A stretch of 5,567 nucleotides of DNA from an uncultured Bacilli bacterium (GTDB taxonomy: Bacteria; Bacillota_I; Bacilli_A; RF39; UBA660): assembly GCA_934096785.1 (NCBI GenBank), contig CAKONA010000073.1:1-5567 (forward strand), written 5' to 3'. The notes under the pieces were generated by a model. That model had not been told where the DNA came from. It worked only from the letters and a program-made list of their open reading frames with translations, and made no database searches. This document shows, one piece after another, positions 1 through 4,758 of the stretch. Position 1 is the stretch's first letter, and every line of letters begins with the position of its first letter. Position numbers and translations under genes: made by a program.

Positions 1-347
1 TTACAAGGTATAGGTTCATCATATTTAATAACATTTTCAATTTTCCATGCATAATTTTCTACATGATTGCTTCTTCCATAGACTATTGGGTCTATTTCTC
101 TTAACTCTTTATTAAACTTTTCGTCTACTAAAATGCAATCAGTAATAGTTACTTCACCTAATATATATCCAGGTTTAACATCTATTTTATAGTCTTTAAA
201 TCTCTTTAACATATCTTTTTCAACACTAAGTCCTGCATGAACTAGTATTTTACCTCTATATTTAGTTTTCCAACTACGAAATTCATACTTTTTGTATCCT
301 TCAATTATTAATGAAGCCCAAGGCTCTTTAATTGTTAATGCTTTCAT
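1..347 (-). CDS. ASCH-domain protein, partial (3' end outside window)
   Basis: The frame is open from an ATG at 347 to the left edge, giving 115 full codons with no stop, so the C-terminus is missing. The start reads MKALTIKEPWASLIIEGYKK. It shows the ASCH-type signature: P9-W10, then G17, K19/K20, E22 and R24, followed by Y30-R31-G32 and H37-A38, matching the 'PWaslI..G.K..E.R.w..yRG.ilvHa' pattern. ASCH domains have a PUA-like beta-barrel fold and are thought to bind RNA or nucleotides; some members, such as E. coli YqfB, are small amidohydrolases. The start is supported by a GAGG ribosome site whose bases overlap the TGA stop of the upstream permease gene, leaving 7 bases between the genes, so the two are co-transcribed and probably translationally coupled. 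The substrate is unknown. It belongs to a different ASCH subtype from the protein at 1214-1552, so it is not a simple tandem duplicate. Confidence 0.8.
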   Translation of the reverse strand, partial: MKALTIKEPWASLIIEGYKKYEFRSWKTKYRGKILVHAGLSVEKDMLKRFKDYKIDVKPGYILGEVTITDCILVDEKFNKELREIDPIVYGRSNHVENYAWKIENVIKYDEPIPC

Positions 348-354
348 ATATACC

Positions 355-1212
355 TCACATCTTTATAATTAGAACACCTATTATAATAAGTATAGATGCT
401 ATAACTTTTTGTAAAAACTTACTTTTATTCTTAGCTACAAAATACTCATACATTGTATTTAATATTGATGTTAATGTTAAAAGTGGCGCTATTAAAGTTA
501 CATTACCAAGTTGATAAGCACGAACAGATGCTATTAACATTAAACACCAAGTAAATGCTGAAAGTAAAAAACTCTTTTTATCATAACTATTAAATTCACT
601 TACTAACTCTTTTATACTATGTCTTCCAACAACAAATATAATTATTGAAGGAGTTAAAACTGTAAATATTGTATATAACGCTAAATTAAAATAATTTGAT
701 ATATTTACATTTATAAGCATAGCTACTGCAAATAAGAAGTTAGATATAAAACTCATTATAAAGTATTTATTAAATCTTATTTTTCCTTTATCAAATGCAA
801 GTAATACATTCGCAAATATTATTATAACAGAACCAACTATCTTTTTAAGAACAATTTGTTCTTTTAAGAATATAAATCCCAATATTATTAAGAATACAGT
901 TGATAATTGTTTTAACATACTAAATACTGATGGGTCTAATCCATATCTTGCCTCTATATTAAGTCTATCAGTAATTGCATATATACTAACTACAATAAGA
1001 AGTGTTAAGTAAACACTATTATCTACTGGCCAAGTAAACTTAAAGAATGGTAAAAAGAATAATGCAAAGAATGCAGTAAATACTTCAAGTAATATAGTTA
1101 AAGCTCCAGCACTCTTCATATTACGATTTGATTTTTTAAATGCTTGAGCAAATATAACCGCAGAAACTAAATATAATATTACCCAAAATTTCCAACTATT
1201 AAGAATACTCAT
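355..1212 (-). CDS. EamA-family (DMT superfamily) permease
   Basis: A 285-residue, very hydrophobic inner-membrane protein with about ten predicted membrane spans (roughly residues 9-26, 35-57, 67-82, 97-116, 124-140, 148-168, 176-195, 214-232, 237-258 and 268-284), as expected for two EamA repeats. The end of the first repeat is clear: a K-Q-L-S-T helix at 101-105, then FLKE at 115-118 and a G127-containing last helix ending near F140. The second repeat ends in the same way (GNVTLIAPLLTLTSILNTMY region, then a helix to the C-terminus). Family members export or import small metabolites such as amino acids, nucleosides or drugs, and the substrate cannot be read from sequence. The ATG lies one base after the TAA of the preceding ASCH gene. 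The nearest GAGG is about 13 bases upstream, which is long, and no upstream in-frame start exists, so translation probably depends on coupling to the gene before it. Confidence 0.85.
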   Translation of the reverse strand: MSILNSWKFWVILYLVSAVIFAQAFKKSNRNMKSAGALTILLEVFTAFFALFFLPFFKFTWPVDNSVYLTLLIVVSIYAITDRLNIEARYGLDPSVFSMLKQLSTVFLIILGFIFLKEQIVLKKIVGSVIIIFANVLLAFDKGKIRFNKYFIMSFISNFLFAVAMLINVNISNYFNLALYTIFTVLTPSIIIFVVGRHSIKELVSEFNSYDKKSFLLSAFTWCLMLIASVRAYQLGNVTLIAPLLTLTSILNTMYEYFVAKNKSKFLQKVIASILIIIGVLIIKM

Positions 1213-1213
1213 A

Positions 1214-1552
1214 TTATTTTATTAACCTCAATTCTATACCAACAACTCCATATTTAGATTGTTCTTCCCTACTATAGTATTGTTCCATATCCTTTGAATC
1301 TGCTTCTTCATCCTCTTTATATCCCAAAGACACTTTATCAAAATGTTTATATAATTCTTCAAAACTAGGATACTTATGTAAATCTATTACTTCACAAGTT
1401 ATCTTATCTCCATCATCTCTACTTTCAAAAGTAATTTCATCTCCTACATTAATTAATTGTCTCTTTTCATCATTAAGTCTTAACTCTATAGTCTTACTAC
1501 CATTTTTAATTAATTCAAATGGTCCTTTATGTAATCTCATCATATGTTCCAT
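1214..1552 (-). CDS. ASCH-domain protein
   Basis: A 112-residue soluble protein of the small clostridial ASCH type. Visible marks are PFELIKNGSKTIELRL at 11-26 (G18, K20, T21, E23, R25), G37-D38 opening the barrel loop, and the C-terminal YYSREEQSKYGVVGIEL strand at 92-108. ASCH proteins have a PUA-like fold and are predicted to bind RNA or nucleotides. Compared with the amidohydrolase YqfB (K21, T24), the lysine is kept but the position of the nucleophilic threonine is E23, so the same deacetylase activity should not be assumed. The chosen ATG has GGAG at 1561-1564 with 8 bases of spacing; two nearer ATGs at 1557 and 1560 are out of frame, and M4/M5 are weaker internal alternatives. It is the first gene of a three-gene run (this, EamA permease, second ASCH), one base from the permease start. 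A terminator and a weak candidate promoter lie just upstream. Confidence 0.85.
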   Translation of the reverse strand: MEHMMRLHKGPFELIKNGSKTIELRLNDEKRQLINVGDEITFESRDDGDKITCEVIDLHKYPSFEELYKHFDKVSLGYKEDEEADSKDMEQYYSREEQSKYGVVGIELRLIK

Positions 1553-1571
1553 ATCATCATCTCCATAAATA

Positions 1572-1600
1572 AGTATATCAAAAGAAAAGTACTATTTCTA
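1572..1600 (-). promoter_or_regulatory. Weak candidate promoter of the ASCH-EamA-ASCH cluster
   Basis: The minus strand has TATACT at 1577-1572 and, 17 bases upstream, TAGAAA at 1600-1595, a 4/6 match to the -35 consensus. The -35 falls in the loop of the terminator ending the metal operon. Transcription would start near 1565, giving a very short leader with GGAG almost at the 5' end. The -10 is good and the -35 poor; the alternative is that the cluster is read through from the metal operon. Confidence 0.3.
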
Positions 1601-1604
1601 GTAC
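1580..1604 (-). terminator. Intrinsic terminator of the metal-efflux operon
   Basis: On the minus strand, a perfect 6-bp stem GTACTA/TAGTAC (1604-1599 and 1594-1589) closes a GAAA tetraloop of the stable GNRA class and is followed directly by TTTTCTTTT. The stem begins on the base right after the ATPase stop codon. It has only two G-C pairs, so read-through into the ASCH cluster is possible. Confidence 0.75.
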
Positions 1605-3455
1605 CTATTTATTTACTTTTAAAATTCTAAGTGCATTTAAAATTGCTATTACTGAAACGCCTACATCAGCAAACACAGCAGACCACATAGTTGCAAGTCC
1701 TAAAGCTGATAATACAAGTACTGCTATCTTAACAGTTATAGCAAACACAATATTTTCTCTTACTATTCTCATAGTCTTATGTGATATTTCTATAGCCTTA
1801 CTAATTAATGAAACTTCATCAGTCATTATAACTATGTCAGATGCTTCAATCGCAGCATCACTTCCAAGTCCACCCATCGCAACTCCGATATCAGACAAAG
1901 CTAAGACAGGTGCATCATTAATACCATCTCCAATAAACATAAGCTTTTCATCGTCTTTCTTTTCAAGCATTAACTTTTCTACACACTCTACTTTATCTTG
2001 AGGAAGTAACTCACTATGATATTCATCAAGTTCCAACTCTTCAAACACTTTTTTACTTATATTCTTCTTATCTCCAGTAAGCATTACTATTCTTTTTATT
2101 CCATTTTCTTTTAGACTCTTTATTGCTTTATAAGAGTCATCCTTTATCTTATCAGATATAACTATATAACCAGAATACTTACCATCAACTACAACATATA
2201 ATATAGTTCCTTCATCTTCTACATTATCATGTTTAATATTCATTTCTTTTAATAATTTATTGTTTCCAACTACAATGTCTTTGTCCCCTACTTTAGCATG
2301 TACTCCTTTACCAACAACTTCTTTAATAAGAGTAACTTTCTTATGATCAATTTTTTTACCATATGCTTCTTTTAACGAAATTGCTATTGGATGATTAGAA
2401 AATGTTTCAGCATAACTTGCATATTTAAGTAATTCTTCATCACTTATGCCTATTCCATCTATTTTTTGAACCTTAAATACTCCTTCAGTTAAAGTACCTG
2501 TTTTATCACACACAACTATTTTAACTTTAGATAATGCCTCTAAGTAATTACTTCCCTTTACTAAAACACCTATACTAGAAGATGCACCTATACCACCAAA
2601 GAAACTAAGTGGAATTGATACAACTAATGCACAAGGACATGAAACTACTAAGAATGATAGTGCTCTATAAATCCATGTACTAAATTCTTGATTCAATATA
2701 ATTGGTGGAATAACCGCAAGTACAAGAGCTACAATACATACTATTGGTGTATAATATTTAGCAAACTTACTAATAAAAGCTTCTGAATTAGACTTTCTAC
2801 TACTAGCATTCTCTACTAAATCAAGTATCTTACTAACAGTAGACTCTCTAAACTTCTTAGTAACTTTTACCTTTATAACACCTTCATTATTAATGCAACC
2901 ACTAAGTACTTCATCCCCTTTTTCTACATGTTTTGGAATACTTTCTCCAGTAAGAGCAAGTGTATTAAGAGTAGTTTCTCCGTCAACAACTTCACCATCT
3001 AATGGAATCTTCTCTCCTGGTTTAATAAGTATAACCTCTTCAAGATTAACTTCATTTGGATCAACTTTCACATGTTTTCCATCTCTGATTACATTAGCAT
3101 AATCAGGCCTTATATCCATTAAACTAGCAACAGACTTTCTACTTTTATTAACAGCATAACTTTGAAATAACTCACCAATTTGATAAAAAAGCATAACACT
3201 TACTGCTTCTTCCAAGTTACCAATTAATAAAGCTCCAACAGTTGCCACAGCCATTAAAAATTTTTCATCAAATACTTTACCTCTCTTAATATTTCTAAGA
3301 GCCTTTAATAATATATCATAGCCAATAACAAAGTATGAAACTATAAATAATACATTATTTACATATTTAATATTAATACTAACTAACATAGAAAACATAA
3401 GTAATAATCCTGAAACTATGATTCTATATAGTTGTTTCTTCATTTTCTTATTCAT
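1605..3455 (-). CDS. cadA: P1B-2-type heavy-metal exporting ATPase (Zn/Cd/Pb), lacking a fused HMA domain
   Basis: A 616-residue integral membrane pump that uses ATP to export divalent soft or borderline metals. All catalytic marks are present: TGES 169-172 (actuator), CPC 273-275 in the sixth membrane span, DKTGT 317-321 with phosphorylated D317, HP 355-356, TGD 460-462 and GDGIND 509-514. The specificity residues are those of the Zn/Cd/Pb class: K576 in the seventh span and D597 in the ADVG of the eighth. Eight spans are expected near 9-29, 33-53, 64-80, 82-98, 235-255, 262-285, 567-587 and 590-609. Typical CadA is about 700 residues with one or more N-terminal HMA domains; here the protein starts almost directly at the first span and the HMA domain is the separate upstream gene, whose TAA shares one base with this ATG (TAATG). 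GAGG lies about 8 bases upstream. M5 is a possible alternative start. The call of a P1B-2 metal ATPase is firm; cadA versus zntA naming is a convention. Confidence 0.95.
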   Translation of the reverse strand: MNKKMKKQLYRIIVSGLLLMFSMLVSINIKYVNNVLFIVSYFVIGYDILLKALRNIKRGKVFDEKFLMAVATVGALLIGNLEEAVSVMLFYQIGELFQSYAVNKSRKSVASLMDIRPDYANVIRDGKHVKVDPNEVNLEEVILIKPGEKIPLDGEVVDGETTLNTLALTGESIPKHVEKGDEVLSGCINNEGVIKVKVTKKFRESTVSKILDLVENASSRKSNSEAFISKFAKYYTPIVCIVALVLAVIPPIILNQEFSTWIYRALSFLVVSCPCALVVSIPLSFFGGIGASSSIGVLVKGSNYLEALSKVKIVVCDKTGTLTEGVFKVQKIDGIGISDEELLKYASYAETFSNHPIAISLKEAYGKKIDHKKVTLIKEVVGKGVHAKVGDKDIVVGNNKLLKEMNIKHDNVEDEGTILYVVVDGKYSGYIVISDKIKDDSYKAIKSLKENGIKRIVMLTGDKKNISKKVFEELELDEYHSELLPQDKVECVEKLMLEKKDDEKLMFIGDGINDAPVLALSDIGVAMGGLGSDAAIEASDIVIMTDEVSLISKAIEISHKTMRIVRENIVFAITVKIAVLVLSALGLATMWSAVFADVGVSVIAILNALRILKVNK

Positions 3456-3679
3456 TATAATTCCTCTATAGTAACATCAGGTTCATCTCTTTTGATAATC
3501 TTTTTAATTAGTTTTATTGCTTCATCTAAGTTTTCACTTTCACAATCAAATAATAACTTTTCAGTCATAAAACTAATACTAACATTACTAATAATATCTA
3601 TTTCACTAAGAGAACTTTCTAATTCATTCGCACAATTAGCGCAATCTAATCCTTCAATTTTAAACTTATAATTTTTCAT
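3455..3679 (-). CDS. Stand-alone HMA metal-binding protein coupled to the ATPase
   Basis: A 74-residue protein that is a single heavy-metal-associated (HMA) ferredoxin-like fold. The metal loop is GLDCANC at 10-16, with the CxxC pair C13 and C16 and an aspartate (D12) directly before it, a feature of HMA domains from Zn/Cd/Pb ATPases rather than copper chaperones. A strand-helix-strand pattern follows, with a mildly acidic tail (DEPDVTIEEL). No signal peptide is seen, so it is cytosolic. The start ATG has an AGAAGG ribosome site with about 5 bases of spacing, 13 bases after the repressor stop. Its TAA overlaps the ATPase ATG by one base, so the two products should be made in linked amounts. 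It most likely hands metal to, or regulates, the ATPase in trans, replacing the usual fused domain. A generic metallochaperone is the alternative. Confidence 0.88.
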   Translation of the reverse strand: MKNYKFKIEGLDCANCANELESSLSEIDIISNVSISFMTEKLLFDCESENLDEAIKLIKKIIKRDEPDVTIEEL

Positions 3680-3692
3680 TTTAACCTTCTTT

Positions 3693-4055
3693 CTAAGTTC
3701 TATGCTTTATATGTTCTAAACCTATTTCAAATAATTTAACTATATGATCATCATCTAATGTATAATATACTTCTTTACCACTTTTTCTACATCTAACTAT
3801 TCCACTTCTTCTAAGAGTCGCAAGTTGATGAGAAACAGCTGATTTAGTCATACTAAGTACATTTGCTATATCACAAACGCACATTTCTCTTTCATCTAAA
3901 GCAAATAATATTCTACATCTTGTAGTGTCACCAATTAATTTAAATAAGTCAGCAAGATTATTAAATGTATTTTCACTAGGCATATCTTTACTTACTTCAT
4001 TAACTGCTTCTTGATGTATTATATTACAATCACATATGAATTCATTTCTAGACAT
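3693..4055 (-). CDS. ArsR/SmtB-family metal-sensing repressor (CadC/CzrA-like)
   Basis: A 120-residue winged-helix repressor that binds operator DNA as a dimer and is released by metal. The ligand sets of two known site types are visible. Alpha3N-type: C8 and C10 near the N-terminus plus C59 and C61 in the EMCVCDIA box, as in CadC. Alpha5-type: D102, H104, H115 and H118, matching the D-H-H-H set of CzrA (SmtB and CadC have Glu at the last position). The recognition helix lies around 62-82 (SMTKSAVSHQLATL) and the wing at RKSGKEVYYTL, near 90-100. Extra cysteines are C47 and C89. I chose the ATG at 4055 because AAGGAG (4066-4061) sits 5 bases before it; an in-frame GTG at 4061 overlaps that ribosome site and is unlikely. 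It is first in the operon with the HMA protein and ATPase, and its promoter carries matching operator repeats, so autoregulation is expected. Cd/Pb/Zn is the likely signal, by inference. Confidence 0.92.
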   Translation of the reverse strand: MSRNEFICDCNIIHQEAVNEVSKDMPSENTFNNLADLFKLIGDTTRCRILFALDEREMCVCDIANVLSMTKSAVSHQLATLRRSGIVRCRKSGKEVYYTLDDDHIVKLFEIGLEHIKHRT

Positions 4056-4060
4056 ATACA

Positions 4061-4066
4061 CTCCTT
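4061..4066 (-). promoter_or_regulatory. Ribosome binding site that decides the repressor start
   Basis: AAGGAG on the minus strand, 5 bases before the ATG at 4055. The in-frame GTG two codons upstream uses the last G of this site, so it cannot be served by it; this favours the 120-residue protein. Confidence 0.85.
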
Positions 4067-4106
4067 AGTTGAATATCTTCTCAACTATTTCAATTATAGT
4101 TGAATA
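4066..4106 (-). promoter_or_regulatory. Candidate ArsR/CadC-type operator with three half-sites
   Basis: Seen on the plus strand: TAGTTGAATA occurs twice as a direct repeat (4066-4075 and 4097-4106, 31 bases apart). An inverted half-site, TCAACTA, lies between them at 4081-4087. This gives a perfect inverted repeat TCAACTAT-N7-ATAGTTGA (4081-4103), a second TAGTTGA-N8-TCAACTA (4066-4087), and a 14/16 palindrome of the TTCAA-N6-TTGAA form at 4089-4104 covering the -10 box. CadC and related ArsR proteins bind TTCAA...TTGAA-like palindromes at promoters, so blocking RNA polymerase here is the expected mechanism. Confidence 0.75.
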
Positions 4107-4122
4107 CTCATTCATTTGTCAA
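4093..4122 (-). promoter_or_regulatory. Promoter of the arsR-HMA-ATPase operon
   Basis: On the minus strand a perfect TTGACA (4122-4117) is followed after 18 bases by a perfect TATAAT (4098-4093). Transcription should start near 4086, about 30 bases before the repressor ATG. The near-consensus strength fits a promoter that is normally held shut by a repressor, and the operator repeats overlap the -10 and the start site. Confidence 0.88.
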
Positions 4123-4149
4123 CACAAACTACAAAGTTTTACATTTTTA

Positions 4150-4178
4150 TTGATTTTAAGTTCAATAAATGGTATTAT
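4150..4178 (+). promoter_or_regulatory. Candidate promoter of hairpin RNA unit 1
   Basis: Plus strand: TTGATT at 4150-4155, a 17-base spacer, then TATTAT at 4173-4178 with TG at 4170-4171 making an extended -10. The predicted start is about A4185. The same elements recur at the same offsets 96 bases downstream in unit 2 while the spacer has diverged, which supports a real promoter. Confidence 0.6.
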
Positions 4179-4184
4179 TTTATT

Positions 4185-4225
4185 ACTGAGTGGACCCGCT
4201 GTCATCAGGGGGTCCGCTCTATTTT
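4185..4225 (+). ncRNA. Candidate tiny hairpin RNA, unit 1
   Basis: The predicted transcript is about 40 nt and almost entirely hairpin. Pairs run 4188-4219 to 4197-4210 (10 bp, GAGTGGACCC with GGGTCCGCTC, one U-G wobble), then a G4198/G4209 mismatch, then CTG/CAG (4199-4201 with 4206-4208) closing a TCAT loop. A modest T-run (TATTTT) follows. It stands out as GC-rich in AT-rich DNA. No plus-strand gene lies upstream, so it does not terminate a known gene, and its T-run is on the wrong side to serve the minus-strand operon. The 10 bases GGACCCGCTG and the core CAGGGGGTC recur in unit 2. Function unknown. Confidence 0.5.
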
Positions 4226-4245
4226 ATAATTTAAATCAAAAATAG

Positions 4246-4274
4246 TTGCATTTTATAAAGAAAAATGATACTAT
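4246..4274 (+). promoter_or_regulatory. Candidate promoter of hairpin RNA unit 2
   Basis: Plus strand: TTGCAT at 4246-4251, a 17-base spacer, then TACTAT at 4269-4274 with TG at 4266-4267 (extended -10). The predicted start is about A4281. Spacing to the hairpin (13 bases from the -10 to GGACCC) equals that of unit 1. Confidence 0.55.
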
Positions 4275-4280
4275 TAAGTC

Positions 4281-4322
4281 AGTGAACGGACCCGCTGCTT
4301 TTCAGGGGGTCTGTTCTTTTTT
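4281..4322 (+). ncRNA. Candidate tiny hairpin RNA, unit 2
   Basis: A paralogue of unit 1, offset by 96 bases. Pairs run 4284-4316 to 4293-4307 (10 bp, GAACGGACCC with GGGTCTGTTC, one G-U wobble), then the same G/G mismatch (4294/4306), CTG/CAG (4295-4297 with 4303-4305) and a CTTTT loop, followed by six Ts (4317-4322). Relative to unit 1 the third pair changes from G-C to A-U and the fourth from U-G to C-G, so pairing is kept while sequence changes. This is the better terminator of the two. Function unknown; an orphan terminator is the alternative. Confidence 0.5.
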
Positions 4323-4328
4323 CATTGC

Positions 4329-4353
4329 AAATAAAAAAGTTATAACCATAACT
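4329..4353 (-). terminator. Intrinsic terminator of the spore coat gene
   Basis: On the minus strand, AGTTAT (4353-4348), a GGTT loop, ATAACT (4343-4338), then TTTTT-A-TTT. Flanking A and T runs lengthen the stem. It lies 13 bases after the coat gene stop. A CTTTT run on the other side means it could also work weakly on the plus strand. Confidence 0.75.
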
Positions 4354-4366
4354 CTTTTATCAATTC

Positions 4367-4684
4367 TTATAGGAAATTAGTAGGACAACCTACATTCTCA
4401 TTACAAATTTCATTCTCTTCTGTACAAGTATAACAAGGACTATAAGTATGTCTATAAATATGATGATTAATTATTCTTGTATTAACAGGACACACATGAG
4501 GAACTTCATGAACTATTTGTCTATGAACACATCTTACTTGAGGACACTCATAAATAGGTTCACAAACAATTCCTGGCATAGTATTACAAGAAGTATTTTC
4601 ATTCATCATCTTTTCAGGAGTAACTTTTAATTCAGCACTCCCCTCTACACTATAACCTTGATACATACCCATTGTATTATTCAT
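4367..4684 (-). CDS. CotD-like inner spore coat protein
   Basis: A 105-residue, Cys/His/Pro-rich protein with nine cysteines (33, 41, 47, 52, 65, 84, 87, 94, 100) and six histidines (54, 59, 63, 74, 75, 79). The stretch VPHVCPVNTRIINHHIYRHT (61-80) lines up with the His-rich core of Bacillus CotD (VPH..P..T..VNH...H....P pattern), on which the call rests. CotD is an inner coat component laid down on the forespore surface by the mother cell; the cysteines could cross-link and the histidines bind metal, by inference. The first 30 residues show no signal peptide. The ATG at 4684 is preceded by AAGGAG (4700-4695) with about 10 bases of spacing, slightly long. It has its own candidate sporulation promoter and its own terminator, so it is probably a single-gene unit. 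Its cysteines are more numerous and spread wider than in B. subtilis CotD, so it is a divergent member. Confidence 0.78.
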   Translation of the reverse strand: MNNTMGMYQGYSVEGSAELKVTPEKMMNENTSCNTMPGIVCEPIYECPQVRCVHRQIVHEVPHVCPVNTRIINHHIYRHTYSPCYTCTEENEICNENVGCPTNFL

Positions 4685-4701
4685 TTTAACACTTCTCCTT
4701 T

Positions 4702-4735
4702 ACATAGATATTTTATGTAATCACATCATCTATGT
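4702..4735. repeat. Inverted repeat over the spore coat gene promoter
   Basis: A perfect 8-bp inverted repeat, ACATAGAT (4702-4709) and ATCTATGT (4728-4735), encloses a smaller one, ATGT-AATC-ACAT (4715-4726). No T-run follows on either strand, so it is not a terminator. It spans the predicted -35, -10 and start site of the coat gene, which suits an operator or a structured 5' end. Confidence 0.6.
4709..4735 (-). promoter_or_regulatory. Candidate sigma-K (or sigma-E) promoter of the coat gene
   Basis: On the minus strand CATAAAATA (4717-4709) fits the CATAnnnTA -10 of the mother-cell sigma factor K, and ACA (4735-4733) lies 15 bases upstream, fitting the short -35 of that factor. The start would fall near 4702, giving a leader of about 18 bases with the ribosome site near its 5' end. 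Late mother-cell expression suits a coat protein. Confidence 0.5.
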
Positions 4736-4758
4736 TTAGGCAAAAGAAAAGATAAAAC

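Noticed and set aside
332..514. Plus-strand open frame of 60 codons
   Set aside because: It lies antisense to the permease and ASCH genes, has no ribosome site that I can see, and its hydrophobic content mirrors the gene on the other strand.
2893..3102. Plus-strand open frame of 69 codons inside the ATPase gene
   Set aside because: It is antisense to the actuator-domain coding region, which has all expected motifs; low-complexity Ser/Pro content marks it as a shadow.
3432..3671. Plus-strand open frame of 79 codons over the HMA gene
   Set aside because: It is antisense to a well supported HMA protein and has no family signature of its own.
4242..4250. Partial TAGTTG half-site over the -35 of hairpin unit 2, hinting at metal control of the RNA
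   Set aside because: Only six bases match and there is no partner half-site; chance is a sufficient explanation in AT-rich DNA.
4188..4316. The two GC-rich hairpins as terminators for the minus-strand coat gene or metal operon
   Set aside because: Their T-runs are on the plus strand only, and the coat gene has its own terminator at 4329-4353. They lie upstream, not downstream, of the metal operon.
4188..4322. A two-unit CRISPR array
   Set aside because: Only two units are present, the conserved parts are promoter boxes and paired arms, and the intervening sequence is an aligned diverged homologue rather than a unique spacer. No cas gene is in view.
4448..4630. Plus-strand open frame of 60 codons over the coat gene
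   Set aside because: It is antisense to the CotD-like gene and has no ribosome site.
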